DNA from: Gemmatimonadota bacterium
GTDB lineage: Bacteria; Gemmatimonadota; Gemmatimonadetes; Gemmatimonadales; GWC2-71-9
Assembly (NCBI GenBank): GCA_022573095.1
Contig: JACZUR010000132.1
Location: forward strand, 1 to 6,633
Direction of reading: 5' to 3'
Length of the DNA stretch: 6,633 bases
The translations under genes were made by a program, and so were the position numbers. This document shows, piece by piece, positions 1 through 6,045 of this stretch (positions are counted from its first letter, which is position 1; each line of letters opens with the position of its first letter). Below the pieces are notes generated by a model, which worked only from the letters and a program-made list of their open reading frames with translations, was not told the origin of the DNA and did no database searches.

Positions 1-2
1 GG

Positions 3-290
3 GAATTCGCGCCCGATGGGGGGATGACGTTCAGTAAGGTGGACTCGGTTTTTAAGTCTGGTAACGTCACGCGCGATACCATACCGTCGCACCTCACTGT
101 GGGCAGCGAGGTCACCGAGGAGGTAGCCCGATTTTATGAGCGAATGTGTCCCGCGGGCGTATACGAATGGGTGGATGGCGAACTGCGGGTCAATGCACCC
201 AACTGTGTCGACTGCAAGGCCACTGACATTCTCGGGCCGCGCTGGTCTCCGCGCGAGGGAGGTAGTGGACCGAAGTACAAGCGAATGTGA
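3..290 (+). CDS. Electron transfer flavoprotein-ubiquinone oxidoreductase, C-terminal fragment
   Basis: This is the last 95 or so residues of ETF-QO, the membrane-bound flavoprotein with an iron-sulfur cluster that passes electrons from reduced ETF to quinone. The frame is open from base 3, so the gene begins outside the window; the ATG at 24 is internal. Recognition rests on the C-terminal cluster domain: a CPAGVYE motif (Cys at 147-149), then NCVDC (Cys at 204-206 and 213-215), and the ending PREGGSGPKY just before the TGA at 288-290. Family members normally have four cluster cysteines, the last three spaced CxxCxxC. Here the final one is Thr (222-224), giving CxxCxxT. The cluster may be altered, or this may be a lineage variant. 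The gene faces the minus-strand Moco operon and is not part of it. Confidence 0.85.
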   Translation, partial: EFAPDGGMTFSKVDSVFKSGNVTRDTIPSHLTVGSEVTEEVARFYERMCPAGVYEWVDGELRVNAPNCVDCKATDILGPRWSPREGGSGPKYKRM

Positions 291-312
291 AGGCGGTCAG
301 TGGGTTGGGGCA

Positions 313-365
313 GACGGTGAAGGACGGTGAGGGACGGACTAGGACGGTGAAGGACGATGTAAGAC
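313..365. repeat. 10-base tandem repeat, about five units
   Basis: Five consecutive 10-base units start with GACGG or GACGA: 313-322, 323-332, 333-342, 343-352 and 353-362, followed by a partial GAC at 363-365. Units one and four are identical (GACGGTGAAG) and the others differ at a few bases. The array begins 22 bases after the end of the ETF-QO gene. It has no coding interpretation, since a period of 10 does not keep a reading frame. Confidence 0.85.
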
Positions 366-378
366 TTTCCAGAAAGTC
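363..378. repeat. Perfect 7-base inverted repeat
   Basis: GACTTTC (363-369) is followed after two bases (CA) by its exact reverse complement GAAAGTC (372-378). The two-base spacer is too short for a good RNA hairpin without opening the inner pairs, and no T-run follows. It could be a protein-binding palindrome, a weak transcription end, or simply the boundary element between the 10-base array and the C/T-rich block. Confidence 0.6.
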
Positions 379-393
379 ACGATCCCCAATTCA

Positions 394-413
394 CGATTCC
401 CGCTCCCTGCTCC
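394..413. repeat. Direct repeat, copy 1 (20 bases)
   Basis: This stretch is identical over 20 bases to 518-537. Both copies lie in C/T-rich sequence made of near-repeated CGATTC and GCTCCC words, and the two 7-base arrays lie between them. Confidence 0.8.
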
Positions 414-430
414 CCGCTCCCGACTCCCCA

Positions 431-455
431 GCACGCTGCACGCTGCACGCTGCAC
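431..455. repeat. 7-base tandem repeat GCACGCT, 3.6 units
   Basis: Three perfect units of GCACGCT lie at 431-437, 438-444 and 445-451, followed by a partial GCAC at 452-455. The copies have not diverged at all, which suggests recent slippage. Confidence 0.85.
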
Positions 456-460
456 TAAAA

Positions 461-491
461 AAGCTGTAAGCTGTAGGCCGTAAGCGGTAAG
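461..491. repeat. 7-base tandem repeat AAGCTGT, about 4.4 units
   Basis: Units at 461-467 and 468-474 are identical (AAGCTGT). Those at 475-481 (AGGCCGT) and 482-488 (AAGCGGT) are diverged, and a partial AAG follows. The period is the same as in the neighbouring GCACGCT array although the unit sequence differs. Confidence 0.8.
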
Positions 492-517
492 ATTCCCATT
501 CCCTGCCCCCCGATTCT

Positions 518-537
518 CGATTCCCGCTCCCTGCTCC
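518..537. repeat. Direct repeat, copy 2 (20 bases)
   Basis: This is the exact match to 394-413 and lies 11 bases before the moeA stop codon. The distance between the copies is 124 bases start to start. Confidence 0.8.
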
Positions 538-548
538 GTGCTCTCCCC

Positions 549-1793
549 CTAGAAAGGTGGTTCTGCGACGTGCACTGGATCGTCGAGCACGATAGCTTTT
601 AAAAAATCGCCTGGTGCGACTTCGTTTTTCTCTGCGGGTACAACGAGTAACGCGTCCGCTCTAGCCATAGAGGTGAGGATGCCCGATCCCTGAGGTCCGG
701 TTGGGGTTGCTTTAGGTGGATGGGACGATCGATCCAGTACCACTCGCAGGAAGTGTTGTAGTTTCGGTCTATGTTTTATGTGGCTGGCAACTTCGACCTC
801 TATGCAGCGCCTGAATAGCAGCCTCTGATCGAGCATCCGGCGGATTGCCGGTCGGGCAAACAATTCGAACGTCACCATTGTGCTTACGGGATTACCAGGG
901 AGGCCGATCCATGGCGTTCCGCGCAGGATTCCGTGGCCGACCGGAGCGCCTGGGCGCATCTTAATTCGCCAGAACTTTTCCTCGAAGCCCATCGCGTCCA
1001 GTGTGCTACGAACGTGATCGTGCTCTCCGACGCTCACACCTGCGGAGGTTATGATGATGTCCGCGGCGCATGCGTCTTCGAGTTTCGATCTGAGATCCGC
1101 CGGATCATCTTTGGCTATGCCGAGGTTCAGTGAGACGCCTCCCGCGCTATGAACCATTGAGATGAGTGAGTAAGTGTTGGACGACGCGATTTTCTTGCCA
1201 TCCAGAATTGCGTCTCTCTCATCCAGGTCGGCGATCTCGTCCCCTGTGGCAATAATGGCTACCACTGGCTGCCGGAAGATCGGTACCGTGCTACGAGCGA
1301 TAGATGCCAGAATGCCTAGGTGAGCGGCGCCGAGTATTGTGCCTCGAGTCAGCACGATCGACCCTGCCGTGATATCTTCGCCGCGAGCGCGAACGTTGCG
1401 TCCCAGGTCTCTTACATCGGTGACGCGAACGACGGTATCAGAAATCGACACCGTGTCCTCCTGGCGAATTACGGAATCCGTATTGAGAGGCATCGGCGCA
1501 CCAGTGAATATCCGCGAGCATTCTCCCGGTCCCGGTTCCCTGCTTGGGAACGTACCCGCGGGGATTGTCTCAACCACGCTGAGTTCAATCGGTGTAGTGC
1601 TGGCGGTGCGCACGTACTCCGCCAGGACCGCGTACCCGTCCATCGCGGAGTTATCCCAGCCGGGCAGATCGATCGGACTCTCGATGTCTGCCGAAAGTAC
1701 GCGGCCATCCGCGTCGGAGAGCGCGATTTCTTCCCCGCCGATGACTTTAACGGACTCGAGAATGGAGGTCGCGGCTTGAGACGGTGTGAGCAC
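549..1793 (-). CDS. moeA: Molybdopterin molybdenumtransferase MoeA
   Basis: MoeA inserts molybdate into adenylated molybdopterin to give Moco in the cytoplasm. At 414 residues it has the usual length (E. coli MoeA is about 411) and all expected parts: the N-terminal motif PGWDNSAMDGYAV (residues 44-56), RIFTGAPMP (94-102), the MPT-binding fold with ATGDEI (182-187), SNTYSL (205-210), TSAGVSVGEHD (249-259), RPGAPVGHG (280-288) and GLPGNPVS (297-304), then a C-terminal beta-rich domain IV. The start is GTG at 1793-1791, seven bases after the mobB stop; I see no strong Shine-Dalgarno sequence there, so translation may be coupled to mobB. It is the last gene of the minus-strand Moco run and ends facing the repeat-filled spacer. 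No key motif is missing. Confidence 0.95.
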   Translation of the reverse strand: MLTPSQAATSILESVKVIGGEEIALSDADGRVLSADIESPIDLPGWDNSAMDGYAVLAEYVRTASTTPIELSVVETIPAGTFPSREPGPGECSRIFTGAPMPLNTDSVIRQEDTVSISDTVVRVTDVRDLGRNVRARGEDITAGSIVLTRGTILGAAHLGILASIARSTVPIFRQPVVAIIATGDEIADLDERDAILDGKKIASSNTYSLISMVHSAGGVSLNLGIAKDDPADLRSKLEDACAADIIITSAGVSVGEHDHVRSTLDAMGFEEKFWRIKMRPGAPVGHGILRGTPWIGLPGNPVSTMVTFELFARPAIRRMLDQRLLFRRCIEVEVASHIKHRPKLQHFLRVVLDRSSHPPKATPTGPQGSGILTSMARADALLVVPAEKNEVAPGDFLKAIVLDDPVHVAEPPF

Positions 1794-1800
1794 GGTGGAG

Positions 1801-2334
1801 CTAGCTGTCGATCACCAGCGCATTGTCCCACGCCAATCTGCTCAGCGTCATCAGCCACGACGTGTGATCGAATCTTATCACTGGTATCGGAGCCTCTATG
1901 GTGAGATCATCGGTAACCAGGGCGATCCAATCTTCGGGTCGAGTTCCTTCGCTTCCGAAAATCGGTTGCTGGCCGTTCTCCTTGCGCACGATCTCAATCT
2001 TTGGGATTGGGTATTTCTTGAAACCTTCAACGATTACGAGGTCGGCGCCCGACATGTATTTCTTTACTAGTGAAACTGGGTCCGACTCTTCCTCCACTCG
2101 TTCAAAGAGAGTGCGCTGGCCGGGCGACTCTATCATGGTTTGATGGACGTTCGCTTCGTTGAAGTGCCTCCACGTATCGGTTCCTTCGACGTCGAGGGTC
2201 GCGGGGTGCGAGCCATGCTTAATGGTGGATACCACGTTTCCTCGCCGGACGAAGTTTGAAGCGAGCGCAACTACCAGGGTGGTTTTGCCAGAATTTTTTG
2301 TTCCGATGACGGAGACTAGGCGCGTGCCAGCCAA
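1801..2334 (-). CDS. mobB: Molybdopterin-guanine dinucleotide biosynthesis adaptor protein MobB
   Basis: MobB is a small P-loop GTPase that partners MobA and MoeA in forming the guanine-dinucleotide form of Moco. It has 177 residues, normal for the family. It shows a Walker A motif GTKNSGKTT (residues 11-19), the following IKHGSHP segment, and the family signature DLVIVEGFKKYPIPKIEI in its second half. The only usable start in the open frame is TTG at 2334-2332: upstream there is a stop at 2367-2365 and no ATG, GTG or other TTG between. The gene overlaps the end of mobA by 19 bases, which suggests translational coupling, with only weak Shine-Dalgarno-like sequence (AAAGG or GAAG) before it. 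moeA follows seven bases after its stop. Confidence 0.93.
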   Translation of the reverse strand: MAGTRLVSVIGTKNSGKTTLVVALASNFVRRGNVVSTIKHGSHPATLDVEGTDTWRHFNEANVHQTMIESPGQRTLFERVEEESDPVSLVKKYMSGADLVIVEGFKKYPIPKIEIVRKENGQQPIFGSEGTRPEDWIALVTDDLTIEAPIPVIRFDHTSWLMTLSRLAWDNALVIDS

Positions 2335-2915
2335 GTATCTTCTGCCTTTCTTAGGTCCTCGACGTTATTAACGTTAAAGAATAGTTTTTCGGTGGCTCCG
2401 AACTGCGCAACCTGCTCCAGCGGAAGATACGCGGTCTTAACCTGATCGTGAAAGCCGATGGCTTTGAGATTCTTGGTTTCGAGCTGCTTGCGTATCGGTT
2501 CCGCGCACGCGGGCCCATATACGCCACACAGCGGTTCGACCCCTCGGGGCCCGTTGCTGGCGGGCAGGAAGACATCGTATCCGTGCGATTCTTGAATGAG
2601 TTTTCGGAGCAGCTCGCTCGGTATGAAAGGCATATCCCAGGCAACTACGAGCACCGGACTCGGTTCGATTGAGACGGCGGTATAGATCCCGCCGAGAACG
2701 CCACGGTCGGGTATCAGATCGCCTACGACGGTGTTTCCTGGGATCCAATTGGGGGCATCGGAATCATTTGCGATAAGGACTGGTGGTAGGCCGCCGGCCT
2801 CTTCGAGAGCACTTACGACCCGATCGAGAATCCTTTCGCCTCCTACCAGTTCCAGTCCTTTGGCCCTACCATCAAAGCGACTGGCCCTTCCGCCGGCGAT
2901 CACCGCAGAGCGCAA
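2316..2915 (-). CDS. mobA: Molybdenum cofactor guanylyltransferase MobA
   Basis: MobA transfers GMP from GTP to Moco, giving the MGD form used by DMSO-reductase-family enzymes such as formate dehydrogenase. From the start chosen here it has 199 residues, the usual size. Motifs: AVIAGGRASRFDGRAKGLE (residues 4-22, the nucleotide-binding loop with Lys19), RGVLGGI (71-77), AWDMPF (92-97, with the metal-binding Asp94), GVEPLCGVYG (125-134) and NVNN (181-184). The frame is open up to an ATG at 3038, but that adds 41 residues with no family resemblance that overlap the upstream gene. TTG at 2915-2913 places the loop at the expected distance from the N-terminus and has GGAG eight bases upstream. It starts one base after the stop codon of the barrel gene. 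Confidence 0.92.
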   Translation of the reverse strand: MRSAVIAGGRASRFDGRAKGLELVGGERILDRVVSALEEAGGLPPVLIANDSDAPNWIPGNTVVGDLIPDRGVLGGIYTAVSIEPSPVLVVAWDMPFIPSELLRKLIQESHGYDVFLPASNGPRGVEPLCGVYGPACAEPIRKQLETKNLKAIGFHDQVKTAYLPLEQVAQFGATEKLFFNVNNVEDLRKAEDTWLARA

Positions 2916-2916
2916 C

Positions 2917-3783
2917 TCAGTATCTCCGGCCCCTTTGCCGTTCGAGCACAATATCAACGCCGAACGTGAGAGCGATGTGATGCGCCCACTCCTTTCCGAT
3001 GGGTGCAATTCCGAGCGCATCTGCGGGCCCCAAGACAACGTCCCGACGAAACACCTGATCTCGTAGTTCGAGTCTGAGCTGGTAGCCTACTCCCGCCGGA
3101 ATCATCAATCCAATCGCACCGCCGAAGGTGGGTCGTATTGACGCATTGCCCGGGTCGAAGATGATCGGCCGATCTACGCCGTTATAGAGTCCCGAGACCT
3201 CCGTGCTAGAGCCGCCGTGATCAGAGATTCCCACCATTCCACGGGCGTAGGGGACGGCGTGACCGGCGGGAGATCCGCGCAGCAACAACCCCACCATCAC
3301 ATTGATGTTTCCAGCTATATCGCTTTCGCGGTTGATACTATCGCAGAAGTTGCTATTGAGTGAAGAACTTGCGCTGAGCGTGGAACGAAAAACTATGTTG
3401 CAGGCATCGTCCGTCTTTGTACTGAGAAACGAAAACTCACCGGCGAAACCGAAGTGCCGAGACTTGAAGTACGTAAAGCCCATCCCCAAGGAGAAGCCCG
3501 GTCGTGAATTGCGGCCGATTCTCATTGTATCAACGGCGACCTCTCGCCCGCTGCCGTCTATGAGGCTGACTCGCTGCCGAATATTCTGAAAGAAATCCGG
3601 ACCGTTTACCACTCCTGCGAATACCGAAATCATGAGGTTGTTCTGATCGCGGGTCTGAGCTTGGGCGATGGAATCGGGCGTAGGCGCAGCCACCAACGCC
3701 ACCACCAGCGTAATGGAGCCGATGCGCAGAGGCGTAAACGAGTCTCTGGATCTTGCGGTCCCAGTTAGACATCTACATTTCAT
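2917..3783 (-). CDS. Predicted secreted outer-membrane beta-barrel protein, function unknown
   Basis: A 288-residue protein with a signal peptide: a basic N-region, a hydrophobic core at about residues 21-33 and an AQA cleavage site near residue 42. The mature part has alternating polar and hydrophobic stretches rich in Gly, Phe and Tyr (for example FSLGMGFTYF at 97-106 and FGFAGEFSF at 111-119) and a last strand HIALTFGVDIVL, ending on Tyr. This is typical of small outer-membrane barrels. Two cysteines (128 and 147) could form a disulfide in an extracellular loop. The start is ATG at 3783-3781 with GAAG six bases upstream. The gene lies 25 bases after fdhD, and its TGA is one base from the mobA start, so it looks co-transcribed with the Moco genes. 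I do not recognise a specific family; the barrel call is an inference from composition. Confidence 0.75.
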   Translation of the reverse strand: MKCRCLTGTARSRDSFTPLRIGSITLVVALVAAPTPDSIAQAQTRDQNNLMISVFAGVVNGPDFFQNIRQRVSLIDGSGREVAVDTMRIGRNSRPGFSLGMGFTYFKSRHFGFAGEFSFLSTKTDDACNIVFRSTLSASSSLNSNFCDSINRESDIAGNINVMVGLLLRGSPAGHAVPYARGMVGISDHGGSSTEVSGLYNGVDRPIIFDPGNASIRPTFGGAIGLMIPAGVGYQLRLELRDQVFRRDVVLGPADALGIAPIGKEWAHHIALTFGVDIVLERQRGRRY

Positions 3784-3808
3784 GCGTAGCTTCGCTCTCT
3801 CCCGCGCT

Positions 3809-4582
3809 TCACGGGGTGTGTATGTGAGGAGATCCGCTCACTGCTCTTCCGACCAGCGTCACGCCCGATCGTTGTGCTATCTTGGCGGCGAGCGTCGATG
3901 GCACGGATGGAGTCGCGACATAAGCGATGCCCGCGCGCGCCGACTTGAACGCAAGCTCTGCGGATATTCTGCCGGTAACCAACAGCCCCATGCCTTCGGC
4001 GCTTCCCCCTTCCAGCAGCGCGGCGCCGATCACTTTGTCCACCGCATTGTGTCGGCCAATGTCCTCCGCATGATGAAATAATTGTTTGCCGTCGGTCAAT
4101 GCCGCCGCATGGATGCCGCCGGTGTCACGGTAGCGGGTGCCGTTGCCGAACAAGGTCTTGAAAAGAACTCTAAGTTGCTCAACCGGAGGCGGATCGCTGC
4201 GTGGCGCTGAAGTTTTCAGGGAACCGATGTCCCCAAGCGGCACAGATACGGAACCGCATCCCGATGCGAGAACTCTCTGACGTTCTTCGGCGTTAATCGC
4301 GTCTACTCGCGCCGTAGGTATCTCGACCCAGAAACCCAGATCCGTCGCGCATGGTTTTAGTTCGGTCAGATCGGAGAGCGAGTCGATGTAACCTTCGCCG
4401 TGCAGCCAGCCGACCACTAGCTGTTCCAGTTGATCGGGTGTACACATCCAAGTGGCTGCCGGCTTGTGATTTATCTCGAGCCACACCGGGACCTCGTCGA
4501 CGAGCGCCAGGTCCGCCATTTTCCCCCCGCGCTTGGGCGCCGGAGAACGAACGCTCTCAGTCTTTTCCATGGTAGTCGGCAT
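3809..4582 (-). CDS. fdhD: Formate dehydrogenase accessory sulfurtransferase FdhD
   Basis: FdhD carries sulfur from a cysteine desulfurase to the bis-MGD cofactor, which formate dehydrogenases need for activity. The 257-residue protein shows the family landmarks: DEVPVWLEIN (residues 29-38), SGCGS (107-111), TGGIHAAAL (154-162), HHAEDIGRHNAVDKV (170-184) and LLVTGRISAELAFKSARAGI (200-219). The sulfur-carrying site of E. coli FdhD is CxxC. Here only the first cysteine (Cys109, about 4256-4258) is present and the second position is Val. From memory, single-cysteine SGCG forms occur in other bacterial FdhD proteins, so this need not mean loss of function. The start is ATG at 4582 or, 12 bases in, ATG at 4570; neither has a clear Shine-Dalgarno sequence. 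The first overlaps the end of the queD-like gene by 26 bases, pointing to coupled translation. Confidence 0.94.
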   Translation of the reverse strand: MPTTMEKTESVRSPAPKRGGKMADLALVDEVPVWLEINHKPAATWMCTPDQLEQLVVGWLHGEGYIDSLSDLTELKPCATDLGFWVEIPTARVDAINAEERQRVLASGCGSVSVPLGDIGSLKTSAPRSDPPPVEQLRVLFKTLFGNGTRYRDTGGIHAAALTDGKQLFHHAEDIGRHNAVDKVIGAALLEGGSAEGMGLLVTGRISAELAFKSARAGIAYVATPSVPSTLAAKIAQRSGVTLVGRAVSGSPHIHTP

Positions 4583-4949
4583 ATAGATCGGGGTTTTCTT
4601 CGACCCTGATCCTCTGGAGCTCTACGCCCTCTGGAAGACGGGCCGCTATCCTATCCCATATGTACACCGCAAGCGCCTCGGCGGTCGGTATGGACTTGCC
4701 GTAAGCAAACTCCGGTACGTCCTCGTTTAGATGCCTGTGATCGAACTTCTCGATCACCTCCTCCCTGAGAATCTCATCGAACTGCTCAAGTCCGATTATC
4801 ATCGATGTGTCAACTGACAGCTGACCGCCGACAGTTACCAAGCACCGGTAATTATGTCCGTGTCCCTTCTCGTTGGCACACTTGCCAAATTCTTGATCGT
4901 TCCGCTCTGCCGTCCAGTCAGGACGGAAATATCTGTGGGCGGCGCACCG
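4557..4949 (-). CDS. queD: 6-pyruvoyl-tetrahydropterin synthase / QueD family protein, 5' end missing at junction
   Basis: Family members act on 7,8-dihydroneopterin triphosphate; QueD makes 6-carboxytetrahydropterin for queuosine synthesis. Read on the minus strand, recognisable sequence begins at about 4949 with RCAAHRY (zinc-ligand His at 4937-4935). It continues with FGKCANEKGHGHNY (catalytic Cys at 4880-4878 and two more zinc-ligand His at 4862-4860 and 4856-4854), FDHRHLN (Asp-His near 4742-4737), PTAEALAVYIWD, and Glu near 4601 in the ending VEEN. All catalytic and zinc residues are present, about 130 residues in total. Upstream of 4949 the frame runs to a stop at 5003-5001 with no ATG, GTG or TTG, so roughly the first ten residues and the start are lost. 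TTG at 4841 is internal and would remove the zinc site. Without queC or queE nearby, queuosine against another pterin role cannot be decided. Confidence 0.85.
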   Translation of the reverse strand, partial: RCAAHRYFRPDWTAERNDQEFGKCANEKGHGHNYRCLVTVGGQLSVDTSMIIGLEQFDEILREEVIEKFDHRHLNEDVPEFAYGKSIPTAEALAVYIWDRIAARLPEGVELQRIRVEENPDLYADYHGKD

Positions 4950-4951
4950 CC
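4938..4951. other. Small GC hairpin at the bacterial/phage junction
   Basis: GGCGG (4938-4942) pairs with CCGCC (4947-4951) around a four-base loop CGCA. It sits where the queD-like similarity on the minus strand stops and phage-like coding on the plus strand takes over. The exact joining base cannot be fixed from one sequence; about 4935-4965 is my estimate. Confidence 0.5.
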
Positions 4952-4980
4952 AGGGCGGGTTCGAGAAGCCATTCGAGGCT

Positions 4981-5388
4981 TTGCGGGCGGCCCTTGGGAT
5001 TCAAGAGCCGATCCCCACCGATCTCCCAGGAGATGAGTTCAGGTTTCTGATGGAAGCCGTCATGGAGGGTGGCGAGTTCTGGATTCTGACGGCGAGAAAT
5101 CTGGAAGAGAACATGCCGGTCGGGATCGTCGGCGGGATACGCAAGCAGGAGGTGTTGGAGCCTCATGTCGAGTGGTTCCCCTGGGCTACGTCCCGAAACA
5201 AGGTAGAGGCCATCCTGGCCTACATAGAGGGCATGAGACAGGACACCTCGCTGTTGATTTATACCGATATTGAAGAGAAGAATTTCTGGATCAGGATGGC
5301 GCAATACGGTGTCATCAGGCGGGTCGGGACTTATCACCGCCGTGACGGCAGGGTTTGGTGGATTTGGCAGGAAGCGAGGCCGAATTAG
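4981..5388 (+). CDS. Phage GNAT-like protein, T7 gp13-type internal virion protein, probably 5'-truncated
   Basis: The frame is open from 4897 (stop at 4894-4896) to the TAG at 5386-5388. TTG at 4981 is the first standard start codon after the junction, giving 135 residues, but I think the true N-terminus lies beyond the junction. The sequence has the pattern of the phage acetyltransferase-like proteins encoded next to ejection proteins: an FWILTARN strand, a PVGIVGG strand, an EWFPWATSRNKVEAILAYIEGMR helix region, and the ending FWIRMAQYGVIRRVGTYHRRDGRVWWIW. That ending recalls the C-terminus of T7 gp13 (about 138 residues). Whether it acetylates anything is unknown; gp13-type proteins are virion or assembly proteins. 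The next gene begins directly after its stop codon. The assignment rests on remembered patterns and gene order, not a search. Confidence 0.6.
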   Translation: MRAALGIQEPIPTDLPGDEFRFLMEAVMEGGEFWILTARNLEENMPVGIVGGIRKQEVLEPHVEWFPWATSRNKVEAILAYIEGMRQDTSLLIYTDIEEKNFWIRMAQYGVIRRVGTYHRRDGRVWWIWQEARPN

Positions 5389-6036
5389 ATGAGCGGTTTC
5401 TTCGAGAATGTCGGCAGCTTCTTATTCGGCCCCAGCAGCACGCCAACACTGCCTAAATTCACCACCACGACTCCGGCTTTCCGGCTGGCCTCTCAGGGGG
5501 GCGCTACCACTCTTACGAGGCAACAAACCCCGATATTGGCAAGGCGGCTCCAACGTGGGAGCAGGATATTCGGTGACATCGACCTCCTACGTTCCGAGGT
5601 GCGTCCTGGGTTCGGGCGCTTCACCGAGGCGGCGGTCAAGACCATACGGAGTGCTGCGGCTCGCCGTATCGGCGATTTGAGGGCTCAGTTTTCCCGGCGG
5701 CGCGTCTCAGGGGCGTCCTTTGCCGAGGGCGAGATCACCAGTACGCAATTAGGCTTTGCCGAACTGGAAGAGAAGGTAAGGACGCAAGCTCTGTTGCAGG
5801 AGATCGCCACCACGACACAGCTTTTGACGCAGGAAGCTGATCTGCTTCAGCGTGAGGTTGTGAACGAGCTTAACGAATTACAAGTTGCCACTGGCTTTGC
5901 TCAGACGATGGTGCAAGCGATTTCGGCGCAGACTCTATTGCAGCAACGAATACAAGCAGAGCAGATTGCCGCCGCCGGGGCCGCCCTTGGTGAATTTGTC
6001 AATATAGGATTAGAAGGATTTGGTTTCGGTGGGTAG
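5389..6036 (+). CDS. Phage internal virion / ejection protein candidate (T7 gp14-like by position)
   Basis: A 215-residue protein starting at the ATG fused to the previous stop (TAGATG), with GAGG upstream at 5373-5376. It has a short hydrophobic N-terminal segment (MSGFFENVGSFLFG), a Ser/Thr/Pro-rich linker (16-45), a basic Arg-rich stretch (about 49-105), then a long, almost uninterrupted helical region rich in Gln, Leu, Ala and Glu (about 113-198) and a Gly-rich end GLEGFGFGG. Long Ala/Gln-rich helices of this size are typical of podovirus proteins ejected with the DNA; T7 gp14 (about 196 residues) occupies the same place after gp13. No enzymatic motif is visible. I do not recognise the family by sequence; position and composition carry the call. 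Confidence 0.55.
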   Translation: MSGFFENVGSFLFGPSSTPTLPKFTTTTPAFRLASQGGATTLTRQQTPILARRLQRGSRIFGDIDLLRSEVRPGFGRFTEAAVKTIRSAAARRIGDLRAQFSRRRVSGASFAEGEITSTQLGFAELEEKVRTQALLQEIATTTQLLTQEADLLQREVVNELNELQVATGFAQTMVQAISAQTLLQQRIQAEQIAAAGAALGEFVNIGLEGFGFGG

Positions 6037-6045
6037 GTAATTGAT

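Larger units (their letters stand above)
297..545. repeat. Convergent intergenic spacer packed with short tandem repeats
   Basis: No gene is visible between the stop of the ETF-QO gene and the stop of moeA. The spacer holds several different low-complexity blocks: a 10-base array at 313-365, a C/T-rich block at about 380-430, a 7-base array at 431-455, a second 7-base array at 461-491, and another C/T-rich block at about 491-548. A 20-base stretch at 394-413 recurs exactly at 518-537. No strong stem with a T-run was found that would serve as an obvious intrinsic terminator for either convergent gene. Confidence 0.8.

Noticed and set aside
287..469. 60-codon open frame in the repeat-filled spacer
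   Set aside because: It runs through arrays of period 10 and 7 that do not keep a frame, and its translation is low-complexity.
297..545. CRISPR-like array
   Set aside because: The units are 7 to 10 bases and directly adjacent, with no spacers; the only longer repeat occurs just twice.
1320..1904. 194-codon and overlapping 146-codon open frames on the plus strand
   Set aside because: They lie antisense to the well-conserved moeA and mobB and are Arg/Ser-rich shadows without motifs.
3668..4081. 137-codon plus-strand open frame over the start of the barrel gene and the end of fdhD
   Set aside because: It is antisense to two supported genes and its translation is a basic shadow sequence with no domain pattern.
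4841..4950. Promoter region between divergent genes
   Set aside because: The bases are coding on the minus strand (FGKCANEKGHGHNY and RCAAHRY of the queD-like protein), so this is not an intergenic region.
4897..5036. Prophage attachment site in queD
   Set aside because: No integrase gene, no direct repeat and no second half of queD are visible, and the phage gene is itself broken here.
4918..5337. 139-codon open frame on the minus strand across the phage GNAT-like gene
   Set aside because: It is antisense to a frame with clear protein-like pattern and a tight TAGATG join to the next gene; its own translation shows no recognisable motif.
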